NCBI RefSeq assembly: GCF_025370935.1
Contig: NC_133500.1
Span: forward strand, 12,054,821 to 12,118,820
Direction: 5' to 3'
DNA from: Choristoneura fumiferana
Taxonomy: Eukaryota; Arthropoda; Insecta; Lepidoptera; Tortricidae
Length of the DNA: 64,000 bases
Shown: piece by piece, positions 19,460 through 30,359 of the stretch
Position numbering within the stretch: the stretch's first letter is position 1
Layout: every line of letters starts with the position of its first letter
The notes under the pieces: generated by a model
The model's database searches: none
What the model saw: the letters and a program-made list of their open reading frames with translations, nothing else
What the model was told of the DNA's origin: nothing
Program-made: the position numbers and the translations under genes

Positions 19460-20330
19460 GAGACTTTAAATTGAAAGTGACAGGGCGAGATTAGAGTTAC
19501 GTCTAATAGCGATAAGCGGTAGCGATTCCTGATTTACCCTTAAACTTACTTTGTATTATTGGATATAAGCTTGTAATTCTTTTAATTGCTCCTCCCTTGA
19601 TCCTCCTGCATTCCGCCGTCAGCTTTTTCTTCGATGATCTCCTATAGAAACCAAATGAAGTGCATAAAAATTGTGTCTTTTAAAAAAGTTGCATGTTCGA
19701 GATTTATCACTTGGGCGCTGTTAGTTCTTTATCGTCGATAGGTATTCTTCTTCCCGCTACCCGCTCCGCTCATCACCTTCCGTAGGCCGCAGTGTAAATG
19801 ACTAATGTACCCCGTGACTCTGCCTGGAGTTCACATATTAAGACAATTATCCGGCAGATGATGCCTCAAGCGCATTTCCTTTTTATGAGACAAAGGATTC
19901 TTAAATAATTGCCAATTTAATGTGATTCATGAAGAGATACGGACTCAACAAAAGTTGCTGTGTTCAGTGGATTTAAATCTTGAATAATTGATTATCAAAG
20001 TGACTTTCAGGGTCGTAAAATTATGCCAAATGATAACTTGAACAAATAAACAAAATGCGAAATTTAAATGTGCTAAAAATACTATTTTCTAAGAAACTGT
20101 AGAAAATTCTTACGATAAAGAAATTAAGAACGCCACGCAGAAAATTAGACAATTTAAGAAAATTTAACGACTTTATAAACTTTTCTAACCTAATCTTAAC
20201 ACGTTAAATTACAACCCCTAGGCTAGGATTTATATAATGTTAATGATAATCACGAAGTTGTGGTGTATATTGATGACATGTTTTGGGAATCCCCAGGGAA
20301 ATTTTTTGGGCATTCCAGCATTTTTAACGA
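19460..20330. other. No recognised gene
   Basis: Unassigned AT-rich DNA. Confidence 0.45.
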
Positions 20331-20575
20331 TCTAACCTAACTAACAAAAGATAGAAAAACCCCTGACTTTGTCACTTCAAGTTCAATATCTCAAAAACGG
20401 CTGAACCGATTTAAATGAAACCTGTCTGAAAACCATCGCTAGAAAACTTACTTTCAAATAAAGAAAACCGCATTCAAATCGGTAGACCCATTTAAGAGCT
20501 ACGGTGCCACCGACAGACGCACAGAGTGGTCAAACTTATAACAGCCCTCTTTTTATGTCGGGGGTTAAAAATCAG
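20330..20575 (+). repeat. Rep240 copy
   Basis: CTAACCTAACTAACAAAAGA start, ACGGCTGAACCGATTTAAAT, and end ATGTCGGGGGTTAAAA. It lacks most of the CAGACAGACA run of other copies. Confidence 0.75.
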
Positions 20576-20579
20576 TATT

Positions 20580-21035
20580 TTTATAGCTGGAAGTCTGGAA
20601 TTCGGCTACTTTGTAGCCCGAAATTCTGGCAGGATCGGGATATGCCCTAATCCCAAAATTTCATTTGCTAGGATTAGAGATATGAGATTCAGCGCGACAA
20701 AATTCAAGATTTTATTTTTGGAAGTTTCCACGGCCGAAAACCCAGATTGCTAGACCTAATTAGTTAATGTTTTACGCGTGCGAAGCTGCGGGTGAAGACT
20801 AGTCTCATAATGCTAGTAAGATTAAGAAATCAATAGTTGGAAAAGATCAAGGCCCCGAGTACTACGAAAAGGCCATCTTCTTTTAAAATGCCAATCCCCA
20901 CCATTAGTAGAACCAGCTTCTTCATACGCAAAAGCTTTTGATTTGTCGATGACATAACAGTTTCGGCGAGCCTCTGTTGTTTTTGTATTGACGCAGCTTA
21001 CGGTAGATTATTTTTTGTTCATCAACAACATTAAA
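20580..21035. other. Unassigned, with a Helitron-type terminus
   Basis: 20765-20803 (CGTGCGAAGCTGCGGGTGAAGACTAGT) looks like an isolated Helitron 3' end. Nothing else was recognised. Confidence 0.35.
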
Positions 21036-21039
21036 ACGT

Positions 21040-21200
21040 ATCGCAGTGTTTCTGGATTTCTCATGGTGTTTTCCTTTACAGAAAAGCTCATGATAATTTC
21101 AAAAGTAATTTTGCACAGAGTGGTGAGTTTGGGTGAACCCACGGCCCTCTCCTAAAGAGCCCACAGGTCCAACCATTAGGCCACCACGACCTTTTACGAC
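21040..21200 (-). repeat. SINE-1 copy, 5' part, degraded
   Basis: The minus strand gives GGTCGTGGTGGCCTAATGGT, a B-box-like GGGTTCACCC, and GAAAACACCATGAGAAATCC corresponding to the SINE-1 block GAAAACATCGTGAGGAAACC. Confidence 0.65.
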
Positions 21201-21204
21201 TCAA

Positions 21205-22430
21205 TCCACATGGAGTATCTTAGAAGAAAACTTTCTTACGCAACAACCGTTCAACCATGCAAGCTTTCTATCGGGGTCGCAGGAAAAGTGAATAAATAAA
21301 AACACAAATCTATACGAGACGCGCTTCGAATGCCAACTAACAGCATGTCAGGCCTTGAATACACAATGGTGTGGCACGCGCACCCACGCCTGATTGGTAC
21401 AGGGACTATAGGTACCTACGGTACGTGGTTACGTCATTAAGTTGGGCAACTAATAAAGTAGGCCTCTGGGCCCTTTTACTTTTTAAAGTACTTCGGTTTG
21501 GGTGTTCCGGTTTTCCCGGCCGTCGTATTTGTAGTGTATGTTGATGACATGTTAGTTGCAATTGATTTAATAAAAATTTTGAAGGCTTTTTATGATGTTA
21601 TGGAGATACACTAGCTTTATTTTCTTGTGCAAGAAATTTCGAAGGTGTTCAGGGTCTATAAAAATTACCCAATCCATTCAAGTCGGCACATTTCCGTAGC
21701 CATCTTAATAAGTATTTGGAAATCAAAATTTTGGAGCAGATTTTATTTAAAGAAATATTCTGAATGTAATGGGTGAATTGTAGTCGAACAAAACATACAC
21801 ATTTGAATATTTTCATAACTATCCTGCATAATTTAAAACAGTTTCTATATTGAATCGAAATAGTAAGTATTATTAACTTTCGTGGAACTTGATTTTATTA
21901 TAAAGCTAAATCTCGCTGTACGATTTTGCTAAAATACATACACTCTTACACATTATATATATATATATATATTTTTGCTACATTCAAATAAAATCCTTTG
22001 TCTTATTTAAAATTGACAAAAGCAATTTAACACCTATTCAATACCAATGTGGCTAGCGTCTGACTCATACAACTCTCTAATTTATCTTTTATTTAAAAAT
22101 CAATCCCCCTCCTACTTCCCACGATGTTTCTAGACAAGGACGCGGTTCTACGCACGAGTGAGATGCACGTTTACCCACGGTGAACACGAGGCTTATACCA
22201 TGGAAAAGTAGTACACTGATGGCATTAGATGAAATAAAAAGTTGCATAACACCATGCTTGCTTGTTTGGCAGTAACCACTTTTACGCAACATCCCATGTT
22301 TATGAATTTGGGCACACTTAATAGCATTCAGAATTTGAACAAAAGAAACAGTTTTCTACTTTAAGAAACAAAGAACTGGGCGTATTTGTAAGCTACTTTT
22401 AACTGTTATTTTAAGGAAAATTAACGGCTT
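21205..22430. other. No recognised gene
   Basis: Unassigned. A TA microsatellite lies at 21955-21972. Confidence 0.4.
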
Positions 22431-22432
22431 CA

Positions 22433-22535
22433 TCATCATCATCATTTCAGCTGTAGGACGTCCACTGTTGGACATAGGTCTCCCCCATAGACCTCCAGTT
22501 GCTTCGGCTGGTAGCGGCCTGCATCTACCGTAAGC
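22433..22535 (-). pseudogene. RTE-A C-terminal tail fragment
   Basis: The minus strand encodes CRPLPAEATGGLWGRPMSN in one frame; in the coding frame GGAGACCTATGTCCAACAGT gives GDLCPTV/ETYVQQW-type sequence. It ends with ATGATGATGATG, the RTE-A tail. Confidence 0.6.
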
Positions 22536-22599
22536 CCGCGGCTTTACAGAAATGTCACGAATAATGTTTTCCTTTCTTTCTTTCTTTTCTGCAATGTGT

Positions 22600-22805
22600 A
22601 TTTCCACCGTCGCAACGACATGAAAAAATATGGAAATTGAAAATACAAACTGAAATATAGATGCACAGAAAAACCAGAAAAATAAGACCAGCACTGGGAA
22701 TCGAAACCAGGTCCTCGGCATTCCGTGCCACGTGCTATACCACTACACCACTGCTGGACAACGATACAGACACGAATTTCCCCTATGCACCACAAGTAGT
22801 AGTAG
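22600..22805 (-). mobile_element. SINE-3 copy (tRNA-derived), left arm of an inverted pair
   Basis: Minus strand: CCAGCAGTGGTGTAGTGGTA (A-box region) and GGTTTCGATTCCCAGTGCTG (B box with one extra T), then TTTTTCTGTGCATCTATATT. The plus copy at 22895-23070 is its near-perfect inverse. Confidence 0.75.
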
Positions 22806-22894
22806 TTCCAATGGAGTGCCGAAAGTTTCTCGTAAGGGCTACGGTATAGATGTCGCTAGCGTCACTGCTTAAGTGGCTAAATAAGAAACAAACA

Positions 22895-23150
22895 AGCTGA
22901 GACATGTGGTGCATAGGGGAAATTCGTGTCTATACCGTTGTCCAGCAGTGGTGTAGCGGTATAGCACGTGGCACGGAATGCCGAGGACCTGGGTTCGATT
23001 CCCAGTGCTGGTCTTATTTTTCTGGTTTTTCTGTGCATCTATATTTCAGTTTGTATTTTCAATTTAGGTGATACGGGATGACCGTAAAAGTAAAAATTTT
23101 AAATTGAAATAAAAAATACAAAAAGATTCCAAAAACCAATCTTAAAAATA
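22895..23150 (+). mobile_element. SINE-3 copy, right arm, with adjoining half-hairpin unit
   Basis: GGTGCATAGGGGAAATTCGT, CAGCAGTGGTGTAGCGGTAT, GGGTTCGATTCCCAGTGC (B box), then TCTGTGCATCTATATTTCAG. 23072-23146 (ACGGGATGACCGTAAAAGTA...) matches one arm of the hairpin at 63215-63356, which also sits beside a SINE-3 copy. Confidence 0.75.
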
Positions 23151-23324
23151 TGGAATGCTCGGTGCGCCAGTGCGACTAGCTCATTGCTGTTTTTTTATTA
23201 CCTGCGTGTCCCTGTTCTTGTGCACTACGTGTCTAATATCAAGTAGTAGTAACGGGAAGTACCATTCTGAGGTGGTGATGAATCAGGCAATCATTATTAA
23301 TTGGTATTCAGGTCATCAGACATT

Positions 23325-23690
23325 TACCATTTTAGGGTTCCTTATAATTTCGCCATGTCTGTCTGTCTGTCTGTCCGTCCGCGGCTTTGCTCAGGGACTA
23401 TCAATGCTAGAAAGCTGTAATTTTGCACGGATATATATGTAAACTATGCCGACAAAATGGTTCAATAAAAAACTAAAAAAAAAATTTTTTAGGGTACCTC
23501 CCATAATAGACATAAAGTGGGGGTGTTTTTTTTTTCATCCAACCTTATAGTGTGGGGTATCGTTGGATAGGTCTTTTAAAACCATTAGGGGTTTGCTAAG
23601 ACTGAAGAGTTTGGTATTCATTGATTTTTTTGCGATATATTCAACTTTAAAGTGCAAATTTTCATTAAAATCGAGTGTCCCCCCCCTAAA
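23325..23690 (+). repeat. Repeat family D copy 1
   Basis: CGCGGCTTTGCTCAGGGACT, AATGCTAGAAAGCTGTAATT, ATAGTGTGGGGTATCGTTGG and TTAGGGGTTTGCTAAGAC are shared with 43160-43735. A TCTG microsatellite lies near the start. Non-coding. Confidence 0.75.
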
Positions 23691-23694
23691 ATCT

Positions 23695-24340
23695 AAACCG
23701 GTTTTAACTATAATTTGAAAAAAATCAGCATATCCTGAACAATAATCCTATTGATTCGTATTTAATAAAATAAGGAGTTTTTATTTTTTAATTTTTAGTT
23801 GGTTTGATTCCCGGGTGAGACAAGGGAAGTTTATAAGACCTTTGAATGCAGTTTGGTTTCATTTTAAAAATAAAGGAATGTTTCCTTTCAGTACAATCAG
23901 CTAACTAAAAGATTTAAGGTAGTTGCCCTCCATGGCCCATTGATTCTTTCCACCCTGTATATTATACCTATACTTAAATATTTTATTAAGGAACCAAATA
24001 AAAATAATGTCATCACGTGGCTAATGGGTAGTCATTTAGATACCTAATGGGCAGTGAAAATATCTATACAATAACAGTAATGAGTTCACTGTCATTACAC
24101 AAACATACATGTACATGACACAAGCAACAGTCAATAACCTGTTGATATTTTGTGATATTAACAGCTTAGTCACTCGTAGTAAAAACCAGCAAACGTGAGT
24201 CCATAACAACTTAATTTGCATAAGCATATAAAAACATTCGGTTTGAGGAGCACGCTATGACATAATCAAATGTATATACCTGCTTGTTTTTTTTGGTGTT
24301 TTTCCAATTCCAATAAAATTTTGCAATGACATCCTTTGTA
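23695..24340. other. No recognised gene
   Basis: Unassigned AT-rich DNA. Confidence 0.4.
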
Positions 24341-24394
24341 ATAATATTAGTACTTAATTAGTAATATTAGTAATTTGTTATTAAGTCATAATAT

Positions 24395-24602
24395 TATTAA
24401 TGTGAAAATAAGTGTCTGTCTGTCTGTCACCTTTCATTGGGTTTTCATGCTTCAACCGCTGAAACGATTTAGATGAAATTCGTTATGGAGATTAGTTATT
24501 CCCGAGAAAAGACAGGCTACTTTTTATCCCGAAAGATTCATAGTACCCACGGGATAGCGATAGCTAAATTCTACGCGTACGGAGTCGCGGGTAGCGGCTA
24601 GT
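24395..24602 (+). mobile_element. Helitron-like 3' fragment ending CTAGT
   Basis: TCTGTCTGTCTGTCACC, TTCAACCGCTGAAACGATTT, CTACTTTTTATCCCGAAAGA, then GAGTCGCGGGTAGCGGCTAGT. The 5' terminus is not clear. A second degraded 3' piece follows at 24640-24735. Confidence 0.6.
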
Positions 24603-24764
24603 CAACTATAAATGTATTGTAATGCCCATCAAAATCAAGAATAGACATTTTTTATCCCGAAAAATTGCTTAGTTCCCGCGGGAAACCTAGCGATAAATGT
24701 ATTCTTCGCAGATGGAGCGCGGGCAACAATTAGTGTTAGATTTTTGCTTATTTTTATTGGGATT

Positions 24765-24909
24765 AAGGGGCTGTTTCACCATCCATTGATTAGTCTTAAC
24801 TGACGGTTAAATGTGATGCCGTCTCCGTCTATTCGAACAAAACAAACAGAGACGGCATCACATTTAACCGTCAGTTAACACTAATTAATGGATGGTGAAA
24901 CAGCCCCTT
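24765..24909. mobile_element. MITE-3 copy A (palindromic, ~145 bp)
   Basis: AAGGGGCTGTTTCACCATCC and GGATGGTGAAACAGCCCCTT are perfect inverses at the two ends. The arms continue through AACTGACGGTTAAATGTGAT, GCCGTCTC and GAGACGGC to a small centre. A diverged copy is at 29643-29786. Confidence 0.85.
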
Positions 24910-24934
24910 GATAAAAAAATATAGAGGGAGTCTC

Positions 24935-25005
24935 TGACCATGGGGATTTAAGTCCAAGGTTCGATTCTACTCGCTTAACTGAGCTACTTTTGTTCTGCAA
25001 CTTTT
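24935..25005. repeat. tRNA-like fragment with B-box word
   Basis: CCAAGGTTCGATTCTACTCG followed by a tRNA-end-like CTTAACTGAGCTAC. The word reappears in both arms of the hairpin at 25350-25422. Confidence 0.4.
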
Positions 25006-25349
25006 TAAAAATATGAGCACTGTTATTTTAATTTTTTCCATACAAAATAAATATAATTTTAAATGCATGCGATGCAATACAACATTGACTACTCATTGAT
25101 AAATGTTTATATCTAAGAGATGTCAAATAAATGACATAAATTATTTAAAGGACCCCTGCTTTGAAAATTTGTACTAAAACCAAATGATAAAAAAGTGCAT
25201 CGGACAAAATATATATACTTCTTCAATGTTCGTTTTTTCGCCTGCCGTAGAAACAGAGTATAATTTAACGATTAAACTTTGAGCATCAATAAATTATCTA
25301 AATTCAAGTTATTTGAAAACGTTACAAAACAAAAGTAGCTTATAATATA

Positions 25350-25422
25350 ATTCAAGGTTCGATTCTACTAACATAACACAACTATATTATAGTTATGTTA
25401 GTAGAATCGAACCTTGAATTTA
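25350..25422. repeat. Hairpin whose arms carry a B-box-like word
   Basis: TTCAAGGTTCGATTCTACTA plus ACATAAC and its exact inverse GTTATGTTAGTAGAATCGAA plus CCTTGAA flank ~14 bp of loop. Confidence 0.8.
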
Positions 25423-25424
25423 AA

Positions 25425-26185
25425 GCCTCATGCTCAGAGACACGCTGTATTATTCGTATTTTTAATGGGTTTGGCAAGCGAAGTCATAGGTAAAAGCTAT
25501 TTCATTTATAAATTAGAAACTTCATTTTCTACCGAACAATGGGAAAAACCAACATACACACGTTTAGGCAAAAAGCACGTACAGGCAGATAACACACACC
25601 CATTGTACAGTCAACTATTCAAGCGTGACCTGTGAAGTACCTTGTCACAATAAACAAATATAACTGCTTCGTCGCAGGTAGAAGGTAGTTTATAGTGACA
25701 AGGTCCTGCAAGTACGATGACAAATGGACGTGTATAAGTACGTATATATATGTGCAAGCCAGACAATGCTAGGCGTTGCCCTATGGCCAATTTGAGTACT
25801 TAGGTGACACAAATTGCTACATAAGTACATCTTGTGTGTATGTACGAGAAATGCTTGGAGTTACGGTGCTTAACGATGGGCTATACAATTCTTTGATAAT
25901 ATAATTTTAGTTGCAATAACACTTATTTCATATAATTGTTGAATCGTTTAACAACAAATAATGTATTTACAAATGATATAATTATCGTTTTATAACTTTT
26001 AATATATAACATACCTACATTTAATATAATATTCTTTAAATACCATAATGCATATTTCTACGAATTTCTACCAAAAAAATAGGTTAGGTTAGGCTCTAGC
26101 CTAACACAGTACAGTAGTTACAGTTCTAACTGTATACAATATGATGGTTTTATCAAATAATAGTTATATCAAATGATAATGTTTT
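25425..26185. other. No recognised gene
   Basis: AT-rich. A weak inverted relation (ACCTTGTCACAATAAACAAA against TTTATAGTGACAAGGTCCTG) at 25635-25710 is another possible foldback unit. Confidence 0.4.
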
Positions 26186-26189
26186 TTTT

Positions 26190-26400
26190 AACCCCGACGC
26201 AAAATGGGTTACAAGTTTGACCGCTATGTGTGTCTGTGTGGGTGAACCGTTTTGAATGCGGTTTTTTTTATTTGAAAGCAGATTTTCTAGCGATGATTCT
26301 TAGACATGTTTCATCAGAATCGGTTCAGCCGTTTTGGAGATATTGAACTTTGAAGTGACAAAGTCCGGGGTTTTCCAACTATTTGTTGGTAAGGTTATTT
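26190..26400 (-). repeat. Rep240 copy
   Basis: Minus-strand copy: AACCCCGACGCAAAATGGG on the plus strand at one end, TTCCAACTATTTGTTGGT at the other. Confidence 0.8.
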
Positions 26401-26634
26401 TTGAACGTATTTTACTCTTATCTCTAACGTCTGATTAGGTTAAAGTATTCAACAAGTTTAGTGCTCACTCGACCTTAGCAGCTGTCCTACTTAACGTCGG
26501 TTACCCTAAGCTTAAACAACGTATTGTTCGTCACGCATGGGTCAACGCCCGTGTGGGTGCATAGGTTAATTCCCGGGCGTGGTCGTGGGTTCGTTCCCGA
26601 CACATGGATATTATATTAATGATATAAAATCATC

Positions 26635-26842
26635 ATGCCATCAGCAACCGGCCTCCTCTTCGAATAAGAGAGCTTGGACCGTAGTTCCCACGCGGGGCCA
26701 GTGCGGATCGGGAACTTCACACGCACCATTGAATTGCTTCACAAATGTGTGCAGGTTTCCTCACGATGTTTTCCTTCACCATAAAGCTCGTGGGAAATTT
26801 CGAATTTAATTTCGCAAAACTCAAAATGCGTGCCCGGGTTAA
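26635..26842 (-). mobile_element. SINE-1 copy lacking most of the tRNA head
   Basis: The minus strand has CCACGAGCTTTATGGTGAAG, GAAAACATCGTGAGGAAACC, GTGTGAAGTTCCCGATCCGC and CGTGGGAACTACGGTCCAAG, in the SINE-1 order. The head ends in AACCCGGGCAC without a B box. Confidence 0.75.
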
Positions 26843-26844
26843 AT

Positions 26845-27262
26845 GTTAAATGATTTAAAATGTGATTATTATAAAAGTGTTATAAATACATACTTAATTT
26901 CGTTCCTAATACCGGGATGTCCCAAAGATTCCCGTGAGATTTCCCAATAATTATGTCTGGAATTTATTTAACGATGCGTAAAAAACCCCGCGCCATATTT
27001 CATGTAATAAACGTAATTATGTACCTATCTATTCCTAAAGGTTGTAATTTAACACGCTAAGGTCACATTAGAAAATTTTATAATACATTATCGTTAAATT
27101 TTCCTATCTTTATATTTTTGCGATCTTTCTCAATTTTTTTCCATAAGAATCTTCTACAAAGTATTAGACTAAGTATTTTTTGTATCGCTTACTATTTCTG
27201 GTGTAGGTACAATAAAGAATCATTGTATTGTATGGTATTGTACTATACTTTTAAACATAAAA
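26845..27262. other. No recognised gene; LINE-type TTGTA tail
   Basis: 27205-27240 reads ACAATAAAGAATCATTGTAT then TGTATGGTATTG, like the AATAAA-(TTGTA)n tail at 62845-62870. Confidence 0.4.
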
Positions 27263-27264
27263 TA

Positions 27265-27512
27265 ACCTAACCAACAAAAACCTGCAAAACCCCCGACTTT
27301 GTCACTTCAAAGTTCAATATCTCAAAAACGGCTAAACCGATTTTGATGAAACATGTTAAAAAACCATTGCTAGAAAACCTGCTTTCAAATAAAAAAACCG
27401 CATTCAAATCGGTCCACCCGTTTAAGAGCTACGGTGCGCAGACAGACAGACAGACACATAGCGGTCAAATTTATAACACCCCTCTTTTTGCGTCGAGGGT
27501 TAAAAAATGAAT
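27265..27512 (+). repeat. Rep240 copy, near consensus
   Basis: AACCTAACCAACAAAAACCT to GCGTCGAGGGTTAAAAA, with GGCTAAACCGATTTTGATGA, CGGTCCACCCGTTTAAGAGC and the CAGACAGACAGACA run. Confidence 0.85.
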
Positions 27513-27514
27513 GA

Positions 27515-27944
27515 AATTGATTAAGTCTTTCCCAAGTTAGCGTGACCAAGAAGATTCATTTTTATCTAATATAGACACGATTAAACTCTATAAAAACAGT
27601 AACTAAGTTCAAACACTTCCATCTTTCGGTCTTAACAAGTAGCCACTAACAGCCCAAAAGATTTCTTCACCGCATTAAGCAAAAACTCAAGCATATCACA
27701 ATAATTTAAATTGTCAACACAGAATGAGGCCAAGAGGCCCTATTATTGTCAGTTCGCGTTAGCATCTTCCTTTGCCCTTAACTTTTTATCGTCAACATAA
27801 CCTTACAGTAACCTTGTCTTTTTGTCCGTCTTACGCTGAACCATTGTGAGTTAATAGCGCGTAACATGCATAGCGGAATGATCGACAATAACGTTTTTGT
27901 GCTAGCGAATATTTTCAGCCGGCAAGTAGCGGTGCACAGCTGAG
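27515..27944. other. No recognised gene
   Basis: Unassigned. Confidence 0.4.
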
Positions 27945-28215
27945 TTCTCATCATCATCAGCTGGAAGACGTCCACTGCTGAACAAAGGCCCTCGACTCGC
28001 CACTTGCATCCACCGGTTTCGCGGCTCTCACGATGTCGTCAGTCCACCTGGTGGGAGGCCTGCCAATGCTTCATCTTCCGGTTCGTGCTCGCCACTTTAG
28101 GACTTTTCTTCCCCAACGGTTATCTGTTCTTCGAGCGATGTGGCCCGCCAATTGCCACTTTTAGTCCTTCGACGAATTTCCGTATTCCGGATTATATCGC
28201 GCAAAGAAAGAAAAA
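27945..28215 (-). pseudogene. RTE-A retrotransposon C-terminal region
   Basis: The minus strand encodes the RTE C-terminal module in order: a basic W-RP piece, GRPPTRWTDDIVRAAKPVD-like sequence, then QQWTSS with a GATGATGATG tail. Frameshifts and an ~30-bp loss near the WMQ motif break it. It joins a second LINE tail at 28215. Confidence 0.6.
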
Positions 28216-28490
28216 AAGAAGAGTTCTGCATAGAAAGAAAGAAAATACAATTATTCTTAACATTGACTTACAGTACAGACAATTACAAAAACGACAGACA
28301 GATGAGGAAAACAGTGTGACGAAACGGACCCACCTCAGCATAATGCCGGCTCAAGAGCTGGCGCTGGTCGTCCGGTGGCACCATGAGGCCGTCATTGCAC
28401 GCTGCACGTGTGAACGGACCGTGTCTTATTGTGAACGCGACCATTATGATCAGCGCTACCAACGCAAGGGCTATAAGTATATTTAATCAT
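28215..28490 (-). repeat. LINE 3' UTR fragment with TTCTTTC tail
   Basis: Minus strand: CTCATGGTGCCACCGGACGA, CTTGAGCCGGCATTATGCTG, GTGGGTCCGTTTCGTCACAC, then CAATGTTAAGAATAATTGTA and a TTTCTTTCTTTC tail. The 160-residue plus-strand open frame over 28004-28486 is antisense to these elements. Confidence 0.55.
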
Positions 28491-28579
28491 ATATTAGTAT
28501 AAAGACAGACAGCTGGTGAAATTGGAGGTACTCGTACCTAAGTACATGAAAGTATTTTAGCGTAGACTTCGTTCACAAT

Positions 28580-28960
28580 CCTATTTTGGCACCATCTTAA
28601 ATCGTCCCCAATGCCATGTCGTCAACATACAATTCCATTCAGCGTCTTTTTAACTCGTCCAGAAGTCTTATTGTCTATCACGATCGTTTTCATTACTTCT
28701 TTCTGTCACACGGCACAAGACGAGGGTAGACACAGATTTGAATGCGATGGCGAACGTTAGCGCGTTAGACAATACGGCTACAGATTTTTATATCGTCAAT
28801 ATCCCATTTTGTCTACATTCCCGTATGGTCAACAGCGCTACATTGTCGACATTTCTGTATGGTTCACAGTGCTTACTCCCCCACATTCCTTTATCGACCA
28901 TAGTGCTATGTATTAGGTCCACATATTTATGAGATATGTCTTACAAATTTTCAATTTGAA
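28580..28960. repeat. Degenerate-word array (GTCGACATTNNTGTATGGTC)
   Basis: Short words recur with drift: TATCGTCAATATCCC, TTGTCTACATTCCCGTATGG, TCAACAGCGCTACATTGTCG, ACATTTCTGTATGGTTCACA, GTGCTTACTC. Spacing is about 30 bp. No TIR was found. Confidence 0.45.
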
Positions 28961-28989
28961 ACATTTAAACAGCAAAACGGTGTTTCGGT

Positions 28990-29165
28990 TGGCAGCGGCT
29001 ACCATAACAAACAAGGACATCCACCAACGAGATGGACGGATGACCTGGTTAAAGTCGCGGGTTCACGGTGGATGCAGGCCGCTGCCAACCGAAGCAACTG
29101 GAGGTCTGTGGGGGAGGCCTATGTCCAACAGTGGACGTCCTACGGCTGAGATGATGATGATGACG
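28990..29165 (+). pseudogene. RTE-A C-terminal tail, well preserved
   Basis: Reads NKDIHQRDGRMTWLKSRVHG in one frame; the coding frame gives RPPTRWTDDLVKVAGSRW, then AAANRSNWRSVGEAYVQQW and TSYG*, followed by GATGATGATGATGA. This is the clearest statement in the window of the RTE-A C-terminus. Confidence 0.75.
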
Positions 29166-29642
29166 AAACAGCAAAATACCCGACCTTAATCGTCCGTTTG
29201 AAAGAGAGGTAAGTTAAACCACCTAGGTTACCACAACTACATTTCAGTTATTTCTTGTATTACGAACCAAAATAAAATAATACTTACCACATAATTACGC
29301 ATAACCGTTTACTAGTAATTCATTGTTTTGCTAAAAAAAACACGTGCTTTATATTTCCGGGCGAGTAATTACATATTTTCACGCTCGTTCACCAGTTATT
29401 AAATAACCTACGAGATCGGATTTCTAAGAAACAGCGAACCGCGAAAGTGTGTGAGTCACTGTGAGGCAAGTAAACCTCTACTTCTAGTGGATTTTATGTT
29501 GATGACTTGCCTGAGTCACAGAATAACTAATAGTACTCCTGAGTGTAAATTGCATTTATAGTGATTTTAAAAAATATATATCTGTCTCTTTCTGTCGCTT
29601 TTTGTAAATGGTGTCACTTGCAAGCGAGTCAATCGACTATTT

Positions 29643-29786
29643 AGGGGCTGTTTCACCACCCATTGACTAATTTTATTTGACTGATATGTGATGCCGTCTC
29701 CAGTCTATTCGAACAAAATAAACAGAGACGGCATCACATTTACCCGTCAGATAAATTTAATCAACGGATGTTGAAGCAGGGGGTTA
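29643..29786. mobile_element. MITE-3 copy B, diverged right end
   Basis: AGGGGCTGTTTCACCACCCA, GTGATGCCGTCTCCAGTCTA, ACAGAGACGGCATCACATTT, then TCAACGGATGTTGAAGCAGG. The last 7 bases no longer pair with the start. Confidence 0.75.
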
Positions 29787-29871
29787 GTGTACGTATATTA
29801 TTTTATCCTGTAAGTTAGGAGACACTATGTTATTTTTTTTGTCATTTATACTATTACAGCACACTTAGGGC

Positions 29872-30092
29872 TCTTACACAATACGACGCCGTATCGTGGG
29901 AAACTGCAATGCGAATTTCTGCGATACGATTTCGTGCGGCAAAGCGTTGGTTTGGGTGACTATACCTCATATAATATTATATCAAATGAAGTCAATGAAG
30001 TGAATCAAGAAGTTTTTGCGATGCGTCCTGCGAGCTCGCAGATTTTTGCAATGCAATGCGAATTCGCAGTTTTGTGGGGGGCCTTAGATGAG
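29872..30092. mobile_element. Possible TIR element (AGGGCTCTTACACAAT)
   Basis: Ends are weakly inverse (TAGGGCTCTTACACAATACG against GTTTTGTGGGGGGCCTTA), with internal inverse words AATGCGAATTTCTGCGATAC and TGCAATGCGAATTCGCAG. Confidence 0.4.
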
Positions 30093-30139
30093 CTATGACG
30101 AATTGCCTTAACACTGTCATAACTCTAACTTTTATAGGA

Positions 30140-30355
30140 TTTGTACTTGTAACGAAACGGTTTTAAAACGAATAATTGTTGGAGTAGACACATTAACTTA
30201 TATATTAATATACCTCGTTGAGTTTCTTGCCGGATTCTTTTCAACAGAGGTTTTTCCGAACCGGTGGCAGATTTTTTTTTGACATTCATAAGTGCTTGTT
30301 TTGGCCTAAATTGAATAAAGATATTTTGACTGACTTTGATTAAGAAGAATTCTAT
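30140..30355 (+). repeat. LINE-type 3' end with TTTGAC tail
   Basis: CTCGTTGAGTTTCTTGCCGG, TTTTCCGAACCGGTGG and TTGAATAAAGATATTTTGAC, then TTTGATT. A second copy lies at 41440-41575. AATAAA precedes the tail. Confidence 0.65.
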
Positions 30356-30359
30356 CAAA

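Noticed and set aside
22356..22721. 121-residue minus-strand frame
   Set aside because: Runs across the RTE-A tail and the SINE-3 body; composition and repeats explain it.
28004..28486. 160-residue plus-strand open frame
   Set aside because: It is antisense to an RTE-A C-terminus and a LINE 3' UTR; no protein features of its own.
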